64,000 bases of DNA from Enterobacter cloacae subsp. cloacae ATCC 13047 (GTDB lineage Bacteria > Pseudomonadota > Gammaproteobacteria > Enterobacterales > Enterobacteriaceae), in contig NC_014121.1 of the NCBI RefSeq assembly GCF_000025565.1, forward strand, positions 3,844,001 through 3,908,000. Reading direction: 5' to 3'. The position numbers and the translations under genes are program-made. This document shows positions 20,985 to 34,316 of the stretch, in pieces. Within the stretch, counting starts at the first letter, position 1. The number at the start of each line of letters is the position of its first letter. Below the pieces are notes generated by a model. The model had not been told where the DNA came from, made no database searches, and saw only the letters and a list, made by a program, of their open reading frames with translations.

Positions 20985-22304
20985 ATGAACAATGTTCTGG
21001 GATTTCTTGAAGCAAAACTGATGCCGCTGGCGGCCAAAACGGCCCAGCAGCGTCATCTTGGTGCCATTCGCGGTGCCTACGTTTCATTCATGCCGTTTAT
21101 CATCGTCGGCTCTATCCTGCTGGTGATCTCCTCCTTCCCCAACCAAACCTATCAGCAGTTTATGTCTCAGGCGTTTGGGGAAAGCTGGAGCGCGATTATC
21201 GAAATCCCGTTCAACGCGGTGTTCTCGACCATGTCGCTGTTTATCAGCTTCCTGGTCGCCTATCGCCTGGCTGAACACTATGGCGAAGACCGTATCTCCT
21301 GCGGCATTCTGGCGCTGGTCGCCTTTCTGATCCTGACCCCTTTTATCAAAGTGGCGGAACAGGGTGGCATCACCGTCATGCCGGTAGAGTGGATTGGCAG
21401 TAAAGGGTTATTCGTGGCGATGATTGGCTCTCTGCTTTGGACGGAGCTGTTCTGCTGGCTGAAGCGCAAAAAACTGGTTATCAGAATGCCGGATGGCGTG
21501 CCGCCTGCGGTGCAGGAGTCGTTCGGGGCGCTGATCCCTGCCCTCTTGGTGATGATCCTGGTGCTGATGATCCGTATCGGCTTTGAAAACACCCATTACA
21601 ACACCATCCATCAGTTTATTTACGAGGTAGTAGCAACCCCGGTTCGCCACTACGGCACTTCCTATTTTGGCGCGCTGATGACGGTCTTCAGCATCACCAT
21701 TCTGTGGTCAGTGGGCATTAACTCCGGTTCGATGATCAACGGCATTATTCGCCCGCTGTGGATGGAGAACCAGACCGATAACATCGCCGCCATTCAGGCC
21801 GGCGCTACCCCACCGCACATTATCACCGAACAGTTTTTTGACATGATCTGGATGGGCGGCGCAGGGGCCACGCTGTCGCTGGTGATTGCGATGCTGATTT
21901 TCGCCCGCAGTAAAAACATGCGCGAAGTGGCACGCCTGGGCGCGGGGGCCTCGGTGTTTAACATCAACGAGCCGATTCTGTTCGGCCTGCCGGTGATCAT
22001 GAACCCGATCATGCTCATTCCGTTCAATCTGGTGCCGCTGGTGCTGGTCACCGTGCAGTACGTGGCAATGAAAATTGGTGCGGTCGCCGTCACCACCGGG
22101 GTGTTTATCCCCTGGACGCTGCCGCCTGTTATCAGCGGTTTTATCGTCACCGGGCATCTCAGCGGCAGCATCATGCAGCTTATCAACCTGCTGATTGGCG
22201 CCATGCTGTATCTGCCATTCATGCGTATCGTGGATAAACAGTACCGCGCCGCGGAGATTGCCACCGTGACGCAAACCGACACCACCCTTGCAAAACAGGA
22301 GTAA
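20985..22304 (+). CDS. PTS EIIC permease, lactose/cellobiose (ChbC/CelB) family
   Basis: 439 residues with about ten membrane helices. The family substrate-binding Glu lies in VFNINEPILFGLPVIMNPIM. EIIC forms the sugar channel of a phosphotransferase system and needs EIIA and EIIB, neither of which is encoded nearby, so it must use distant partners or act without phosphorylation. TACGGAG lies 7 bp before the ATG. It ends 3 bp before the glycosylasparaginase gene, so the two are one operon. The neighbours suggest a GlcNAc-containing substrate such as GlcNAc-Asn or chitobiose; this is inference. Confidence 0.85.
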   Translation: MNNVLGFLEAKLMPLAAKTAQQRHLGAIRGAYVSFMPFIIVGSILLVISSFPNQTYQQFMSQAFGESWSAIIEIPFNAVFSTMSLFISFLVAYRLAEHYGEDRISCGILALVAFLILTPFIKVAEQGGITVMPVEWIGSKGLFVAMIGSLLWTELFCWLKRKKLVIRMPDGVPPAVQESFGALIPALLVMILVLMIRIGFENTHYNTIHQFIYEVVATPVRHYGTSYFGALMTVFSITILWSVGINSGSMINGIIRPLWMENQTDNIAAIQAGATPPHIITEQFFDMIWMGGAGATLSLVIAMLIFARSKNMREVARLGAGASVFNINEPILFGLPVIMNPIMLIPFNLVPLVLVTVQYVAMKIGAVAVTTGVFIPWTLPPVISGFIVTGHLSGSIMQLINLLIGAMLYLPFMRIVDKQYRAAEIATVTQTDTTLAKQE

Positions 22305-22307
22305 AGC

Positions 22308-23261
22308 ATGTGGGGAATTATCGCCACCTGGCGAATGGCGCTTGAAGGCGTCACCGAGTCGGCCTCTGCGCTGGCAGCTGGGAAACCGGTGGCTGCCGCG
22401 GTCGTGGATGCCGTTGCCGCCGTCGAGGACTTCCCGTTCTATAAATCGGTCGGCTACGGCGGGCTACCAACCGAAAATGGCGAGGTGGAACTGGACGCCG
22501 CCTACATGGACGGCGACACGCTGGCGTTTGGCGCCGTGGGAAATCTGGTGGATATCGCCAACCCGGTACGCGTGGCGCAGGCGTTAAGCCGCCAGCGCTA
22601 TAACAGCCTGCTGGTCGGCCAGGGCGCACGCGAGTGGGCATTGAGCCAGGGTTTTGCCGACAAAACGATGCTCACCGACCGGGCCATGCAGCACTACCGC
22701 AAGCGCTGCCGGGAGACGCTGGATAAAGGCTTAAGCCCCTACGATGGCCATGACACGGTCGGGATTATCGGTCTCGACAAACAGGGATCCATGAGCGTGG
22801 CGACCTCCACCAGCGGCCTGTTTATGAAAAAGCGCGGCCGACTTGGCGATTCGCCGATCATCGGCTCCGGCTTCTACTGCGACAGTGAAACCGGCGCCGC
22901 CACCGCCACGGGCGTGGGCGAAGATCTGATGAAAGGCTGCACCAGCTACGAAATTGTTCGCCGCATGGCGCAGGGGATGTCTCCGCAGCAGGCGGCAGAT
23001 TCCGTGGTGTTCGAGCTGGAAGACAAGCTGATGTCGCGCTTTGGCCGCGCGGGGGATCTCTCCGTGGTATGCATGAATAACAAAGGTGAATTTGGCGCCG
23101 CCACCAACATTAAAACGTTCTCCTTTGTGGTGGCGACGGCACGCCAGCCGCTGACCGTGTTTCGCGCCGAACGCCTGCGGGAAAAAACGCACTATCAGGC
23201 GGTGGATGATGAATGGATGCAGGCCTATGCCGCACGGATCCGCGCACCGATTGAGGAGTAA
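22308..23261 (+). CDS. N4-(beta-N-acetylglucosaminyl)-L-asparaginase (Ntn hydrolase)
   Basis: 317-residue glycosylasparaginase-family protein that cleaves the GlcNAc-asparagine bond to aspartate and 1-amino-GlcNAc. The precursor splits itself before Thr150 in GHDTVGIIGLD, giving alpha (1-149) and beta (150-317) chains; Thr150 is the nucleophile. The conserved GDSPIIGSGFYCD and ATATGVGEDLMK stretches of the family are present. No signal peptide is seen, so action is probably cytoplasmic, after uptake by the adjacent EIIC. Other family members are plant-type isoaspartyl asparaginases, but the HDT and GDSPIIGSG motifs favour the glycoasparagine group. Confidence 0.85.
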   Translation: MWGIIATWRMALEGVTESASALAAGKPVAAAVVDAVAAVEDFPFYKSVGYGGLPTENGEVELDAAYMDGDTLAFGAVGNLVDIANPVRVAQALSRQRYNSLLVGQGAREWALSQGFADKTMLTDRAMQHYRKRCRETLDKGLSPYDGHDTVGIIGLDKQGSMSVATSTSGLFMKKRGRLGDSPIIGSGFYCDSETGAATATGVGEDLMKGCTSYEIVRRMAQGMSPQQAADSVVFELEDKLMSRFGRAGDLSVVCMNNKGEFGAATNIKTFSFVVATARQPLTVFRAERLREKTHYQAVDDEWMQAYAARIRAPIEE

Positions 23262-24685
23262 TGATGATGACGTATCAGCTGATAACCGCCCTTTCTGACG
23301 TAAAGCCACACGGCCACCTCATCGCCCGCAGCACGTCTACGCTGTTGCCGGACACGCCACTGATTGCGGAAATGCGCGGGCAAGATGCCGTTGCCGACAC
23401 CCGTTTTGGCTGTGCGCCTTTTGCACGCATCACGCTGGTGCCGGATGCTCTCTGGCAGGATAGCCTTACCGAAGGATTGCTTACGGCACTCCGTCCGCTG
23501 CTGGTCACGCCCGTCAGTACCGACGTGGTCCTGGATGTCACCCACATTGACGACGTTGTGCTGCAACAGGTCCTGCGTTTTCTTTTTAATCAGTCGCACA
23601 GGCTTAGCGATCTGCAGCTGAAGAAAGCGGACGATGTCACTTTGCGCGTTGAGCACGTTACCGCCCTCTGCCTGCCAGAACAGCAGGCGCGGCTGGACGT
23701 TATCTTCCGCCAGCAGCTCGCCATTAGCCGTGGAATGGTCGCCGCACGCCGTCTGGCCGATATCCCCTCCGACCGCTGCACGCCGCAGTTTATGGTGCAG
23801 GAGGCGCAAACATTGTGCGCGGCCTTCCCTGCCCTGCGCTGTGAAGTGCTGGATGAAAAGCAGATCGTTGAGCAGGGTCTGGGGCTGCTTCACGCCGTTG
23901 GCAAAGGCGCCTCCTGCCCGCCACGACTGCTGGCTATTCACTATGACGGTGTTTCTGACGGCCCGGTGCGCTGCTATGTTGGTAAAGGCATTACCTTCGA
24001 TACCGGCGGCCTGTGGCTCAAGGATGGCGCGGGCATGTACACCATGAAATATGACATGTGCGGGGCAGCGAACGTGCTGGGGCTGATGCTGACCGTTGCA
24101 GAGCTGGCGCTCCCCGTGCGCCTCATGGGCGTGCTGGCGCTGGCAGAAAACGCCATCGGCCCGGACGCCATGCAGCCTGGCACGGTAGCCAGAGCCTGCA
24201 ACGGCACCACGGTTGAAATCAACAATACCGATGCCGAAGGCCGACTGGTGCTGGCAGACGCTATCGCCTGGGCCAGCCAGCGCCATCCGCAGGCGCGCTA
24301 CATTATCGATATGGCAACGCTGACGGGTGCGGTGGTCAAAGCGCTGGGATATGAGCTGAGCGGGTTGATGACCCAGGACGAGCCACTGCGCCAGGCGCTG
24401 ACGCAGGCAGGAAAACAGAGCGGAGATGAAGTGTGGTCCCTGCCGCTGGATGCGCGGCTGAAAAAGCAGACCGACAGCGCCATCGCCGATCTGTGCAATA
24501 CGCCGCCCAACAATGCGGCGATCAGTGCCTCGGCGGCGTGGCTGCTGCATCACTTCTGCCCGCCGACAATCCCGTGGGCGCATCTGGATATTAGCGGTAC
24601 GGCGCTGTGGCGTGAGGGTGGCAGAAGCGTGGCCTCAGGGAGGCCGATTCCGCTGCTGGTTGAGCACCTGATGGGAGACCTCTAG
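23261..24685 (+). CDS. M17 leucyl aminopeptidase family protein
   Basis: 474 residues. The N-terminal domain is divergent; the C-terminal catalytic domain has the M17 two-metal set in GKGITFDTGGLWLKDGAGMYTMKYDMCGAANVLG (listed motif parts GKGITFDTGG and MKYDMCGAA) and NTDAEGRLVLADAI. It removes N-terminal amino acids from peptides. The ATG overlaps the upstream stop by one base; three in-frame ATGs follow each other at 23261, 23264 and 23267 after GAGGAG, and the last has the best spacing. As third gene after EIIC and glycosylasparaginase it could trim glycopeptides to GlcNAc-Asn. It is distinct from housekeeping PepA. Confidence 0.85.
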   Translation: MMMTYQLITALSDVKPHGHLIARSTSTLLPDTPLIAEMRGQDAVADTRFGCAPFARITLVPDALWQDSLTEGLLTALRPLLVTPVSTDVVLDVTHIDDVVLQQVLRFLFNQSHRLSDLQLKKADDVTLRVEHVTALCLPEQQARLDVIFRQQLAISRGMVAARRLADIPSDRCTPQFMVQEAQTLCAAFPALRCEVLDEKQIVEQGLGLLHAVGKGASCPPRLLAIHYDGVSDGPVRCYVGKGITFDTGGLWLKDGAGMYTMKYDMCGAANVLGLMLTVAELALPVRLMGVLALAENAIGPDAMQPGTVARACNGTTVEINNTDAEGRLVLADAIAWASQRHPQARYIIDMATLTGAVVKALGYELSGLMTQDEPLRQALTQAGKQSGDEVWSLPLDARLKKQTDSAIADLCNTPPNNAAISASAAWLLHHFCPPTIPWAHLDISGTALWREGGRSVASGRPIPLLVEHLMGDL

Positions 24686-24754
24686 CCGGGTGGCGGCTGC
24701 GCCTTACCCGGCCTATTCGATCCCGTAGGCCCGGTAAGCGCAGCGCCACCGGGC
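24685..24754. repeat. REP pair (BIME) between the M17 gene and hda
   Basis: Two inverted REP units, GCCGGGTGGCGGCTGCGCC and GGTAAGCGCAGCGCCACC, around a short spacer. It begins at the aminopeptidase stop codon and lies between convergent genes. Confidence 0.8.
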
Positions 24755-24761
24755 AAAAAAC

Positions 24762-25463
24762 TCAAAGCTTCAGAATATCTTTCACAAACGGAATGGTGAG
24801 CTTGCGCTGGGCGGTAATGGAGGCGCGATCGAGCTGATCGAGCGTATCAAACAGCGTGCGCATCTCGCGATCCAGACGCTTGAGCAGGAAGCGCCCTACG
24901 TCTTCCGGCAGTTCAAATCCGCGCAGTCTGGCGCGCAGCTGAAGCGCCTGGAGTTTGTCTTCATCTGACAGCGGTTGCAGTTTGTAGATTTGCCCCCAGT
25001 CGAGTCGGGAGGCCAGATCCGGCAGCCCCAGATTCAGCTGGCGCGGCGGACGATCGCCGGTGATCAGCAGCCGGGTTTTGCCCGATTCCAGGATACGGTT
25101 ATAGAGGTTAAAGATCGCCATTTCCCACGGCTCATCCCCCGCCACGCATTCGATATTATCGATGCAGACCAGGGAGAGATGTTCCATTCCCTCCAGCACG
25201 TCAGGCACAAACCAGGTACGTTTATCCAGCGGTACATAGCCTACCGCATCCCCCCGCGCTGAAAGCTCAGCACAGGCGGCATGCAACAGGTGACTGCGTC
25301 CCGCGCCTTCGCGTGACCAGATATAGATGTATCCGCTGTGATCCTGGCGCAGCACATTCTGCAGTGCAGCCAGTAAAGAGGGGTTATCACCCGGCCAGAA
25401 ACTCGCGAAAGTTTCGTCGTCAGGGAGATAGAGTGGCAGAGAGAGCTGTGCCGGTCCGTTCAG
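24762..25463 (-). CDS. hda: DnaA inactivator protein Hda, CTG start
   Basis: AAA+ protein that, with the beta clamp, makes DnaA hydrolyse its ATP after initiation. From a CTG at 25463 the product is 233 residues, (M)[19 protein letters not shown], the same length as E. coli Hda, which is also known to start at CTG. The N-terminal QLSLPL is the beta-clamp-binding motif, so ATG-only gene calling, which would begin near residue 37, loses an essential part. Walker A is degenerate ([11 protein letters not shown]), Walker B is LVCIDNIE, and the sensor region is [12 protein letters not shown]. Reverse-strand TTGAGGTA precedes the CTG. Confidence 0.93.
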   Translation of the reverse strand: MNGPAQLSLPLYLPDDETFASFWPGDNPSLLAALQNVLRQDHSGYIYIWSREGAGRSHLLHAACAELSARGDAVGYVPLDKRTWFVPDVLEGMEHLSLVCIDNIECVAGDEPWEMAIFNLYNRILESGKTRLLITGDRPPRQLNLGLPDLASRLDWGQIYKLQPLSDEDKLQALQLRARLRGFELPEDVGRFLLKRLDREMRTLFDTLDQLDRASITAQRKLTIPFVKDILKL

Positions 25464-25558
25464 AAGTACCTCAACCAGATCTTACATAAAATCGGAACGG
25501 AGTTTAGCACGGAACCTGCCAGGAGAGAACCGGGCGGATCGTCCACCCGGTTTTACGA

Positions 25559-26848
25559 TCAGTGTGACGCTTTTTCGCTTTCGTCGGCGTCCAGCACCAC
25601 CTCTTCAGGGCGGATCACGGAAATCAGCTTGAAAATCAGGCTCAGGCCCACACCAACGATGGTCGCCAGCGCCATGCCTTTCAGCTCGGCCGCGCCGATG
25701 TGTACCTTCGCGCCGCTCACGCCGATGATCAGGATAACGGAAGTCAGGATCAGGTTCTGCGCTTTGCTGTAGTCCACTTTGGACTCAATCAGCACGCGAA
25801 TACCGGATGCGCCAATTACGCCGTACAGCAGCAGAGACACGCCGCCCATCACCGGAACCGGGATGATCTGGATCGCTGCCGCCAGTTTACCCACGCAGGA
25901 GAGCAGGATTGCGATGATTGCCGCGCCGCCGATAACCCAGGTGCTGTAAACGCGGGTGATCGCCATGACGCCAATATTCTCACCGTAGGTGGTGTTTGGC
26001 GTGGAGCCAAAGAAACCGGAGATGATCGTCGAGAAGCCGTTTGCAAACATCGAACGGTGCAGACCCGGGTCGCGGATCAGGTCACGTTTAACGATGTTCG
26101 CCGTCACCACAAGGTGGCCAACGTGTTCAGCAATAACCACCAGCGCGGCAGGCAGAATAGTGAAGATAGCAAACCATTCAAAGCGTGGCGTATAGAAGGT
26201 TGGCAGGGCAAACCAGTGCGCCTGAGCAATTGGCGTGGTATCGACAACGCCCATCACGAAGGAGAGTGCATAACCCGCCAGCACGCCGATCAGGATCGGG
26301 ATAATCGCCATAAAACCGCGGAACAGCACGGAGCCAAATACCGTCACACCCAGCGTCACCAGTGAGATGATGATGGTTTTAGAGTCCGGCGACTGCCCAT
26401 CAGCAGGCAGCAGGCCAGCCATATTCGCCGCCACGCCTGCCAGCTCCAGACCGATAACGGCAACGATGGCCCCCATCGCCGCCGGTGGGAACATCACGTC
26501 CAGCCAGCCGGTACCGGCCTTCTTCACAATGAAAGAGACCAGGCAGAACAACACACCGCACATGATAAAACCGCCCAGCGCCACTTCATACCCCAAGGGC
26601 AGCAGCAGCAACACCGGCGAGATAAAGGCAAAGCTCGACCCCAGATACGCCGGGATTTTACCTTTACAGATAAAGAGGTACAGCAGCGTCCCGATACCAT
26701 TGAACAACAGCACGGTAGCCGGGTTAATGTGAAACAGGATTGGCACCAGCACGGTTGCGCCAAACATAGCGAACAGGTGCTGCAAACTAAGCGGGATAGT
26801 CTGTAAAAGCGGCGGTCTTTCACTCACCCCGATAGCACGGCGCGTCAT
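25559..26848 (-). CDS. uraA: Uracil:proton symporter UraA
   Basis: 429 residues, NCS2/NAT family, inner-membrane uracil uptake. About 14 membrane helices with the two beta-strand-bearing helices 3 and 10; the family motif with substrate-binding Glu is in GFFGSTPNTTYGENIGVMAIT. It lies downstream of upp on the same strand with 86 bp between, including a hairpin that may cut transcript levels. Imported uracil is converted to UMP by Upp. Confidence 0.95.
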   Translation of the reverse strand: MTRRAIGVSERPPLLQTIPLSLQHLFAMFGATVLVPILFHINPATVLLFNGIGTLLYLFICKGKIPAYLGSSFAFISPVLLLLPLGYEVALGGFIMCGVLFCLVSFIVKKAGTGWLDVMFPPAAMGAIVAVIGLELAGVAANMAGLLPADGQSPDSKTIIISLVTLGVTVFGSVLFRGFMAIIPILIGVLAGYALSFVMGVVDTTPIAQAHWFALPTFYTPRFEWFAIFTILPAALVVIAEHVGHLVVTANIVKRDLIRDPGLHRSMFANGFSTIISGFFGSTPNTTYGENIGVMAITRVYSTWVIGGAAIIAILLSCVGKLAAAIQIIPVPVMGGVSLLLYGVIGASGIRVLIESKVDYSKAQNLILTSVILIIGVSGAKVHIGAAELKGMALATIVGVGLSLIFKLISVIRPEEVVLDADESEKASH

Positions 26849-26889
26849 AGTGTTTTCCTCTGAGATGGTTAGTTATGTGTGTTTTATTC

Positions 26890-26918
26890 AAAAAAAAGCC
26901 GACTTTCAAAGCCGGCTT
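26890..26918 (-). terminator. Hairpin and T-run between upp and uraA
   Basis: On the minus strand AAGCCGGCTTTG / AAAGTCGGCTT is followed by eight T. It sits 17 bp after the upp stop and before uraA, so it should partly end upp transcription and lower uraA expression. Confidence 0.8.
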
Positions 26919-26934
26919 ATTTATCGTTATTCGA

Positions 26935-27561
26935 TTATTTCGTACCAAAGATCTTATCGCCGGCATCGCCCAGCCCCGGGATGATGTACCCGTGCTCGTT
27001 GAGCCCCTGGTCGACAGACGCGGTGTACAGCTCCACATCCGGGTGTGCTTTTTCCAGCGCCGCGATCCCTTCCGGTGCCGCAACCAGCACCAGCACTTTG
27101 ATGCTGCTGCAGCCTGCTTTCTTCAGCAGGTCGATGGTGGCAATCATTGAGCCGCCGGTCGCCAGCATCGGGTCAACCACCAGCGCCATACGCTCGTCGA
27201 TGTTAGACACCAGCTTCTGGAAGTACGGAACCGGCTCCAGGGTTTCTTCATTACGGTAGATCCCCACCACGCTGATACGCGCGCTCGGTACGTGCTCCAG
27301 CACGCCTTCCATCATGCCAAGACCAGCACGCAGGATTGGCACCACGGTAATTTTCTTACCTTTGATCTGCTCAACCTGCACCGGGCCGTTCCAGCCTTCG
27401 ATGGTCACTTTTTCCGTTTCGAGGTCAGAGGTCGCTTCGTAGGTCAGCAGGCTGCCGACTTCAGATGCCAGTTCGCGAAAACGCTTCGTGCTGATGTCAT
27501 GCTCACGCATCAGGCCCAACTTGTGTTTAACGAGTGGGTGTTTCACTTCCACAATCTTCAT
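26935..27561 (-). CDS. upp: Uracil phosphoribosyltransferase Upp
   Basis: Salvages uracil with PRPP to UMP. 208 residues from the ATG at 27561 ([20 protein letters not shown]), identical in length to E. coli; the longer frame from 27657 is rejected as it spans the promoter. The PRPP motif is [12 protein letters not shown]; the flexible loop and C-terminal [11 protein letters not shown] are present. AGAGGAGAAAG precedes the ATG. It is the first gene of upp-uraA and its promoter has features of UTP control. Confidence 0.96.
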   Translation of the reverse strand: MKIVEVKHPLVKHKLGLMREHDISTKRFRELASEVGSLLTYEATSDLETEKVTIEGWNGPVQVEQIKGKKITVVPILRAGLGMMEGVLEHVPSARISVVGIYRNEETLEPVPYFQKLVSNIDERMALVVDPMLATGGSMIATIDLLKKAGCSSIKVLVLVAAPEGIAALEKAHPDVELYTASVDQGLNEHGYIIPGLGDAGDKIFGTK

Positions 27562-27589
27562 TCTCTTTCTCCTCTGAGGTGGCATCCGC

Positions 27590-27609
27590 AAAAAAATCGC
27601 GGGATTATA
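27590..27609 (-). promoter_or_regulatory. upp promoter with T-tract in initial transcript
   Basis: Minus strand reads TATAAT at 27609-27604, six bases to a G at 27598, then A and seven T (27596-27590). In E. coli the upp transcript begins GATTTTTTTTG and high UTP causes slippage and abortive poly-U products, so expression falls. The same layout is seen here. The -35 element is weak. Confidence 0.75.
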
Positions 27610-27674
27610 CCGCTTTTTTCGGATTAGGCCATACCCATCTTGCTTGACGTATATCAAGCAAAGTGATTTAGAGA

Positions 27675-27702
27675 CAAAAAAACCGGAGGCGAGACTCCGG
27701 CT
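27675..27702 (-). terminator. Terminator after the bglK-GH1 operon
   Basis: Minus strand CCGGAG / CTCCGG with a short loop followed by a run of seven T. It lies about 90 bp beyond the glucosidase stop, past a REP pair. Confidence 0.75.
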
Positions 27703-27717
27703 TGGGTGCGGGATTCT

Positions 27718-27786
27718 GCCCGGTGGCGCTGCGCTTACGCGGGCCTACGTGTAGTGTAGGTCGGGTAAGCGTAAGCGCCACCCGAC
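27718..27786. repeat. REP pair (BIME) after the 6-phospho-beta-glucosidase gene
   Basis: GCCCGGTGGCGCTGCGCTTACG and GGTCGGGTAAGC...CACCCGAC units in inverted order, directly after the gene's stop codon. Confidence 0.8.
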
Positions 27787-27788
27787 AA

Positions 27789-30123
<2,335 letters not shown>

Positions 30124-30148
30124 GGCCTTCATTCCTCCTAAATGAAAC

Positions 30149-30162
30149 TGAAACCGGTTTCA
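30149..30162. promoter_or_regulatory. LacI-type operator O1 before bglK
   Basis: Perfect 14-base palindrome TGAAACCGGTTTCA with a CCGG centre, typical of LacI/GalR-family operators, 26 bp before the bglK start. A second copy is at 30205. Confidence 0.8.
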
Positions 30163-30204
30163 TTTCATGATGTTCATTCCCTAAACCGCATGCAAGCAGA
30201 TCGC

Positions 30205-30218
30205 CGAAACCGGTTTCA
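30205..30218. promoter_or_regulatory. LacI-type operator O2 before bglK
   Basis: CGAAACCGGTTTCA, identical to O1 in its 12-base core GAAACCGGTTTC and centred 56 bp from it. The pair suggests loop- or roadblock-type repression by one regulator, which is not encoded in this window. Confidence 0.8.
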
Positions 30219-30293
30219 TTTTCGTGAACGGAGTCAAGTTTGCGCGCCGCCGGGGGCGGAGCAGAAAAAAAGATCCTCGCGCCGAGAATAGGC

Positions 30294-30309
30294 TCGCAAA
30301 CGTTTGCCT
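30294..30309. promoter_or_regulatory. PurR operator before purM
   Basis: TCGCAAACGTTTGCCT matches the PurR consensus core CGCAAACGTTTGC. It lies about 62 bp before the purM GTG. Confidence 0.85.
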
Positions 30310-30367
30310 GGACTGTTAGAATTGCGCCGATTTTTCTTACTAGCTATGCAATCGCGTGGGGACTTGA

Positions 30368-32046
<1,679 letters not shown>

Positions 32047-32054
32047 TCTGTTCT

Positions 32055-32083
32055 GTCGGGTGGCGCAGCAGCGCTTACCCGAC
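32055..32083. repeat. REP palindrome after purN
   Basis: TGTCGGGTGGCGCAGC / GCGCTTACCCGAC unit, same family as the others in the window. Confidence 0.8.
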
Positions 32084-32146
32084 CAACAAAGCGCATTACC
32101 CGATATTCCCTTCTCCAACCTTCTAAAATCTCCAACAAAAAAATAA

Positions 32147-32176
32147 CTGTCATACTTTTCTGGCACTGTTGGACAT
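32147..32176. promoter_or_regulatory. Weak Pho-box-like repeats before ppk
   Basis: CTGTCATA followed by CTGGCACT and GGACATA, spaced 12-13 bases instead of the usual 11 of a Pho box. Klebsiella ppk has been described with Pho boxes, so PhoB control is plausible but the match is poor. Confidence 0.3.
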
Positions 32177-32252
32177 ATCGTGGAAATGCTCGCCATAATA
32201 AGGACGAGACGGATTTACCACGTCCTGTGATTGAACTGGAGTGTGAGCTGTA

Positions 32253-34313
32253 ATGGGTCAGGAAAAGTTATATATCGAGAAAGAGCTAAGCTGGTTAGCA
32301 TTCAACGAACGCGTACTCCAGGAAGCGGCGGACAAAAGCAACCCGCTTATTGAGCGCATGCGTTTTTTGGGCATTTATTCCAACAACCTTGATGAGTTCT
32401 ACAAGGTTCGCTTTGCCGAGCTGAAACGGCGGATCATCATCAGCGAAGAGCAGGGCTTAAACTCTCACTCTCGCCATCTGTTAGGCAAAATTCAGTCCCG
32501 CGTGTTGAAAGCCGATCAGGAATTTGACGGCCTCTATAACGAATTGCTGCTGGAGATGGCACGCAATCAAATCTTCCTGATTAACGAACGTCAGCTCTCC
32601 GTTAACCAACAAAACTGGCTGCGCCACTACTTTAAACAGTATCTGCGCCAGCACATCACCCCTATTCTGATCAACCGCGAAACCGATCTGGTGCAGTTCC
32701 TGAAAGATGACTACACCTACCTGGCGGTGGAAATTATTCGCGGTGAATCCATCCGTTACGCGCTGCTGGAGATCCCGTCCGACAAGGTGCCACGTTTTGT
32801 GAACCTGCCGCCGGAAACCCCGCGCAGACGCAAACCGATGATCCTGCTGGATAACATCCTGCGCTACTGTCTGGACGATATCTTCAAAGGCTTCTTCGAT
32901 TACGACGCGTTAAACGCCTACTCGATGAAGATGACCCGTGACGCCGAATATGACCTGGTGCACGAGATGGAAGCCAGCCTGATGGAGCTGATGTCCTCCA
33001 GCCTCAAGCAGCGTCTGACGGCCGAACCGGTGCGCTTTGTCTATCAGCGTGATATGCCAGACGCGATGGTGGAAATGCTGCGCGACAAGCTGACTATCTC
33101 GCGCTATGACTCCATCGTGCCGGGCGGTCGTTACCATAACTTTAAAGACTTTATTGGCTTCCCGAACGTCGGCAAAGCCAATCTGGTGAATAAACCGCTG
33201 CCGCGCCTGCGTCATCTCTGGTTCGATAAGTTCCGTAACGGTTTCGATGCCATCCGCGAACGCGACGTCCTGCTCTACTATCCGTATCACACGTTTGAAC
33301 ACGTGCTGGAGCTGCTGCGTCAGGCCTCCTTTGACCCGAGCGTGCTGGCAATCAAAATCAATATTTACCGCGTGGCGAAAGACTCCCGCATCATCGACGC
33401 GATGATCCACGCCGCGCACAACGGCAAAAAAGTGACCGTGGTGGTTGAGCTGCAGGCACGTTTCGACGAAGAGGCCAATATCCACTGGGCGCGCCGTCTG
33501 ACGGAAGCGGGTGTACACGTTATCTTCTCTGCCCCGGGGCTGAAAATTCACGCCAAGCTGTTCCTTATCTCCCGTAAAGAGGGTGACGACGTGGTGCGCT
33601 ATGCCCACATCGGTACCGGGAACTTTAACGAGAAAACCGCACGAATTTATACCGACTACTCGTTGCTGACCGCCGACGCGCGCATCACCAACGAGGTGCG
33701 TCGGGTGTTCAACTTTATTGAGAACCCGTACCGCCCGGTGAGCTTCGATTATCTGCTGGTGTCACCGCAGAACTCGCGCCGCCTGCTGTACGATATGATC
33801 GACAAAGAAATTGCCAACGCCCAGAAAGGCTTGTCGTCCGGCATCACGCTGAAGCTCAACAATCTGGTCGACAAAGGTCTCGTGGACAGACTCTATGCGG
33901 CGTCCAGCTCCGGCGTTCCGGTTAACCTGCTGATCCGCGGCATGTGCTCCCTCATCCCGGAACTGGAAGGCATCAGCGATAATATTCGCGTCATCAGCAT
34001 TGTCGACCGCTACCTGGAGCACGATCGGGTCTATATTTTCGATAATGCGGGAGATAAACAGGTCTATCTCTCTTCGGCAGACTGGATGACGCGCAATATT
34101 GATTATCGAATTGAAGTCGCAGCGCCACTGCTGGATCCGCGCCTGAAACAGCGTATTCTCGACATTATCGAGATTCTGTTTAGCGACACGGTGAAAGCGC
34201 GCTATATCGACAAAGAACTCAGTAACCGCTATGTACCGCGCGGCAACCGCCGCAAAGTGCGGTCGCAACTGGCGATTTACGACTATATCAAATCACTCGA
34301 GCAACCCGATTAA
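32253..34313 (+). CDS. ppk: Polyphosphate kinase 1
   Basis: Makes polyphosphate from ATP, reversibly, at the membrane. 686 residues, close to the 688 of E. coli Ppk. N and head domains are followed by two phospholipase-D-like catalytic domains; the autophosphorylated His is in [11 protein letters not shown] and a second catalytic His in [19 protein letters not shown]. It ends 3 bp before ppx, so synthesis and breakdown enzymes share one transcript, as in E. coli. Confidence 0.96.
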   Translation: MGQEKLYIEKELSWLAFNERVLQEAADKSNPLIERMRFLGIYSNNLDEFYKVRFAELKRRIIISEEQGLNSHSRHLLGKIQSRVLKADQEFDGLYNELLLEMARNQIFLINERQLSVNQQNWLRHYFKQYLRQHITPILINRETDLVQFLKDDYTYLAVEIIRGESIRYALLEIPSDKVPRFVNLPPETPRRRKPMILLDNILRYCLDDIFKGFFDYDALNAYSMKMTRDAEYDLVHEMEASLMELMSSSLKQRLTAEPVRFVYQRDMPDAMVEMLRDKLTISRYDSIVPGGRYHNFKDFIGFPNVGKANLVNKPLPRLRHLWFDKFRNGFDAIRERDVLLYYPYHTFEHVLELLRQASFDPSVLAIKINIYRVAKDSRIIDAMIHAAHNGKKVTVVVELQARFDEEANIHWARRLTEAGVHVIFSAPGLKIHAKLFLISRKEGDDVVRYAHIGTGNFNEKTARIYTDYSLLTADARITNEVRRVFNFIENPYRPVSFDYLLVSPQNSRRLLYDMIDKEIANAQKGLSSGITLKLNNLVDKGLVDRLYAASSSGVPVNLLIRGMCSLIPELEGISDNIRVISIVDRYLEHDRVYIFDNAGDKQVYLSSADWMTRNIDYRIEVAAPLLDPRLKQRILDIIEILFSDTVKARYIDKELSNRYVPRGNRRKVRSQLAIYDYIKSLEQPD

Positions 34314-34316
34314 CCT

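Noticed and set aside
23225..24583. A 452-codon frame on the minus strand opposite the M17 aminopeptidase gene
   Set aside because: Low-complexity His/Arg/Gln-rich translation and full overlap with a gene that has catalytic motifs.
25515..25556. Hairpin AACCGGG / CCCGGTT after uraA as an intrinsic terminator
   Set aside because: The T-run lies on the wrong side for uraA and no plus-strand gene ends there.
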